Source: an uncultured Bacilli bacterium (GTDB taxonomy: Bacteria; Bacillota_I; Bacilli_A; RF39; UBA660). Taken from it: a stretch of DNA of 64,000 bases. A program made the translations under genes and the position numbers. The stretch is taken from contig CAKPMX010000004.1 in the NCBI GenBank assembly GCA_934168205.1, positions 59,971 through 123,970 on the forward strand. Reading direction: 5' to 3'. The notes beneath the pieces were generated by a model. It worked only from the letters and a program-made list of their open reading frames with translations, was not told where the DNA came from and searched no databases. Shown here one piece after another: positions 63,566-64,000 of the stretch. Each line of letters starts with the position of its first letter. The stretch's first letter is position 1.

Positions 63566-63824
63566 TATAATCTTCTAAATCTTTTATTTCAATAGAGTTT
63601 GATGAGTTATTTATATATAATATTTTATAATAATTAAATACTAGAAAGGTTATTCCTTTGATAATAACTCTATGTGGTTCAATATAAGATAGATTAGTAT
63701 GTTCTATATTTCTAATATTTCCATTAATTATCTTTGGTTTAGTATTACAAAAATCACATATAAACTCAATTTTTCTTTTTAGTTCTTCCTCAAACTCTAA
63801 TTGTTTACTAATAATATTAATCAT
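63537..63824 (-). CDS. small protein of the leader-linked family (member C)
   Basis: A 95-aa soluble protein. Start 63824 (AAGAAAGGA upstream) gives MINIISKQLEFEEELKRKIEFICDF, aligned from the first residue with member B. It overlaps the relaxase remnant by about 28 nt in another frame. Its C-terminus (DLEDYIKKLFQTFI) is longer than member B, perhaps because of the junction with mob. It lies behind leader C. Function unknown. Confidence 0.65.
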   Translation of the reverse strand: MINIISKQLEFEEELKRKIEFICDFCNTKPKIINGNIRNIEHTNLSYIEPHRVIIKGITFLVFNYYKILYINNSSNSIEIKDLEDYIKKLFQTFI

Positions 63825-63844
63825 AATAAAATCCTTTCTTAACA

Positions 63845-63965
63845 CAAAAAAATATCAACTTCATTTAGAAATTGATATTTTCTATATTAAGTTCAAACTA
63901 TAAAAGTTCGAACAGATTTCCCAATGGAGCCCTTATGGTTCTGGTAAAACAACCATTAAAAGCAA
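63845..63965 (-). ncRNA. structured attenuator leader C
   Basis: Minus-strand order: AATGG ... CCATT hairpin, the block GCTCCATTGGGAAATC (plus 63915-63930), the hairpin GTTCgAACT / AGTTtGAAC (63891-63913), and a terminator AATATCAA / TTGATATT with T7 (63845-63879). Then comes the ribosome site of member C. The leader may extend past the window end. Confidence 0.55.
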
Positions 63966-64000
63966 CAATTTATAGGTAGTAATAACTACTAACTAAAATT

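Overview
The window is very AT-rich, gene-dense bacterial DNA from a low-GC Gram-positive (Bacillota/Mycoplasmatota-like) chromosome. Supporting signs are AGGAGG/AAGGTG-type ribosome binding sites, rho-independent terminators, a T-box leader before asnS, and Firmicutes-type families (YfhO, DUF2974, VanZ, XRE-plus-membrane proteins). TGA acts as a stop (for example ATGA overlaps at 10848 and 28228), so this is not a TGA=Trp mollicute. An uncultured gut Bacilli lineage would fit, but the sequence alone does not settle it. No rRNA, tRNA or CRISPR array was seen.

Layout. 1-5.3 kb: end of a surface-polysaccharide cluster (HAD/glycan protein cut by the window edge, ISL3-like transposase remnant, tandem acyltransferase-3 pair, SGNH hydrolase). 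5.3-11.4 kb: broken rdgB, lipid kinase, and membrane proteins including YfhO. 11.5-22 kb: a large surface-protein locus. On the minus strand a two-gene unit (Cys-rich AGN-motif protein plus small anchored protein) is present twice. Divergent from it are two giant prepilin-like proteins (730 and 1172 aa) that share about 1.8 kb of apparently identical DNA. 22-24.6 kb: ArsR-type sensor plus P1B metal ATPase. 24.6-28.6 kb: an accessory island with duplicated SOS-type promoters, a KilA-N-like scrap, RhuM (one intact, one fragment), a frame-broken dinD, and a coupled macro/ASCH pair. 28.7-43.6 kb: mostly housekeeping (cupin, thioredoxin-like, lipase-like, GT4 glycolipid synthase, DUF84 NTPase, Ca2+ ATPase, alr, XRE regulator, DapB-like dehydrogenase, T-box/asnS, MBL hydrolase, ASCH, VanZ-RDD).

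43.6-56.8 kb: AAA+ ATPase, a junction of two truncated membrane-protein genes, a TetR-ABC export operon with a clear operator, a DUF3137 gene and the remnant of a second copy, a transglutaminase-like protein, mtnN, GNAT and an SDR epimerase. 56.8-64 kb: a decaying mobile region with an IS30 start, a truncated serine recombinase, a truncated MobV relaxase, and three copies of a structured leader followed by a small-ORF family. Between these lie a dCMP deaminase/CYTH pair and an ABC exporter preceded by a possible short peptide gene.

Most single frame breaks (rdgB twice, dinD, DUF3137, the 59.1-kb gene, mob) fall in short poly-A runs, and five of the six would be repaired by adding one A. They may be real decay, slippage-tolerant genes or base-calling errors; raw reads would decide. 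The strongest candidates for something undescribed are the duplicated giant-prepilin surface locus and the repeated attenuator-leader plus small-protein module of the mobile region.
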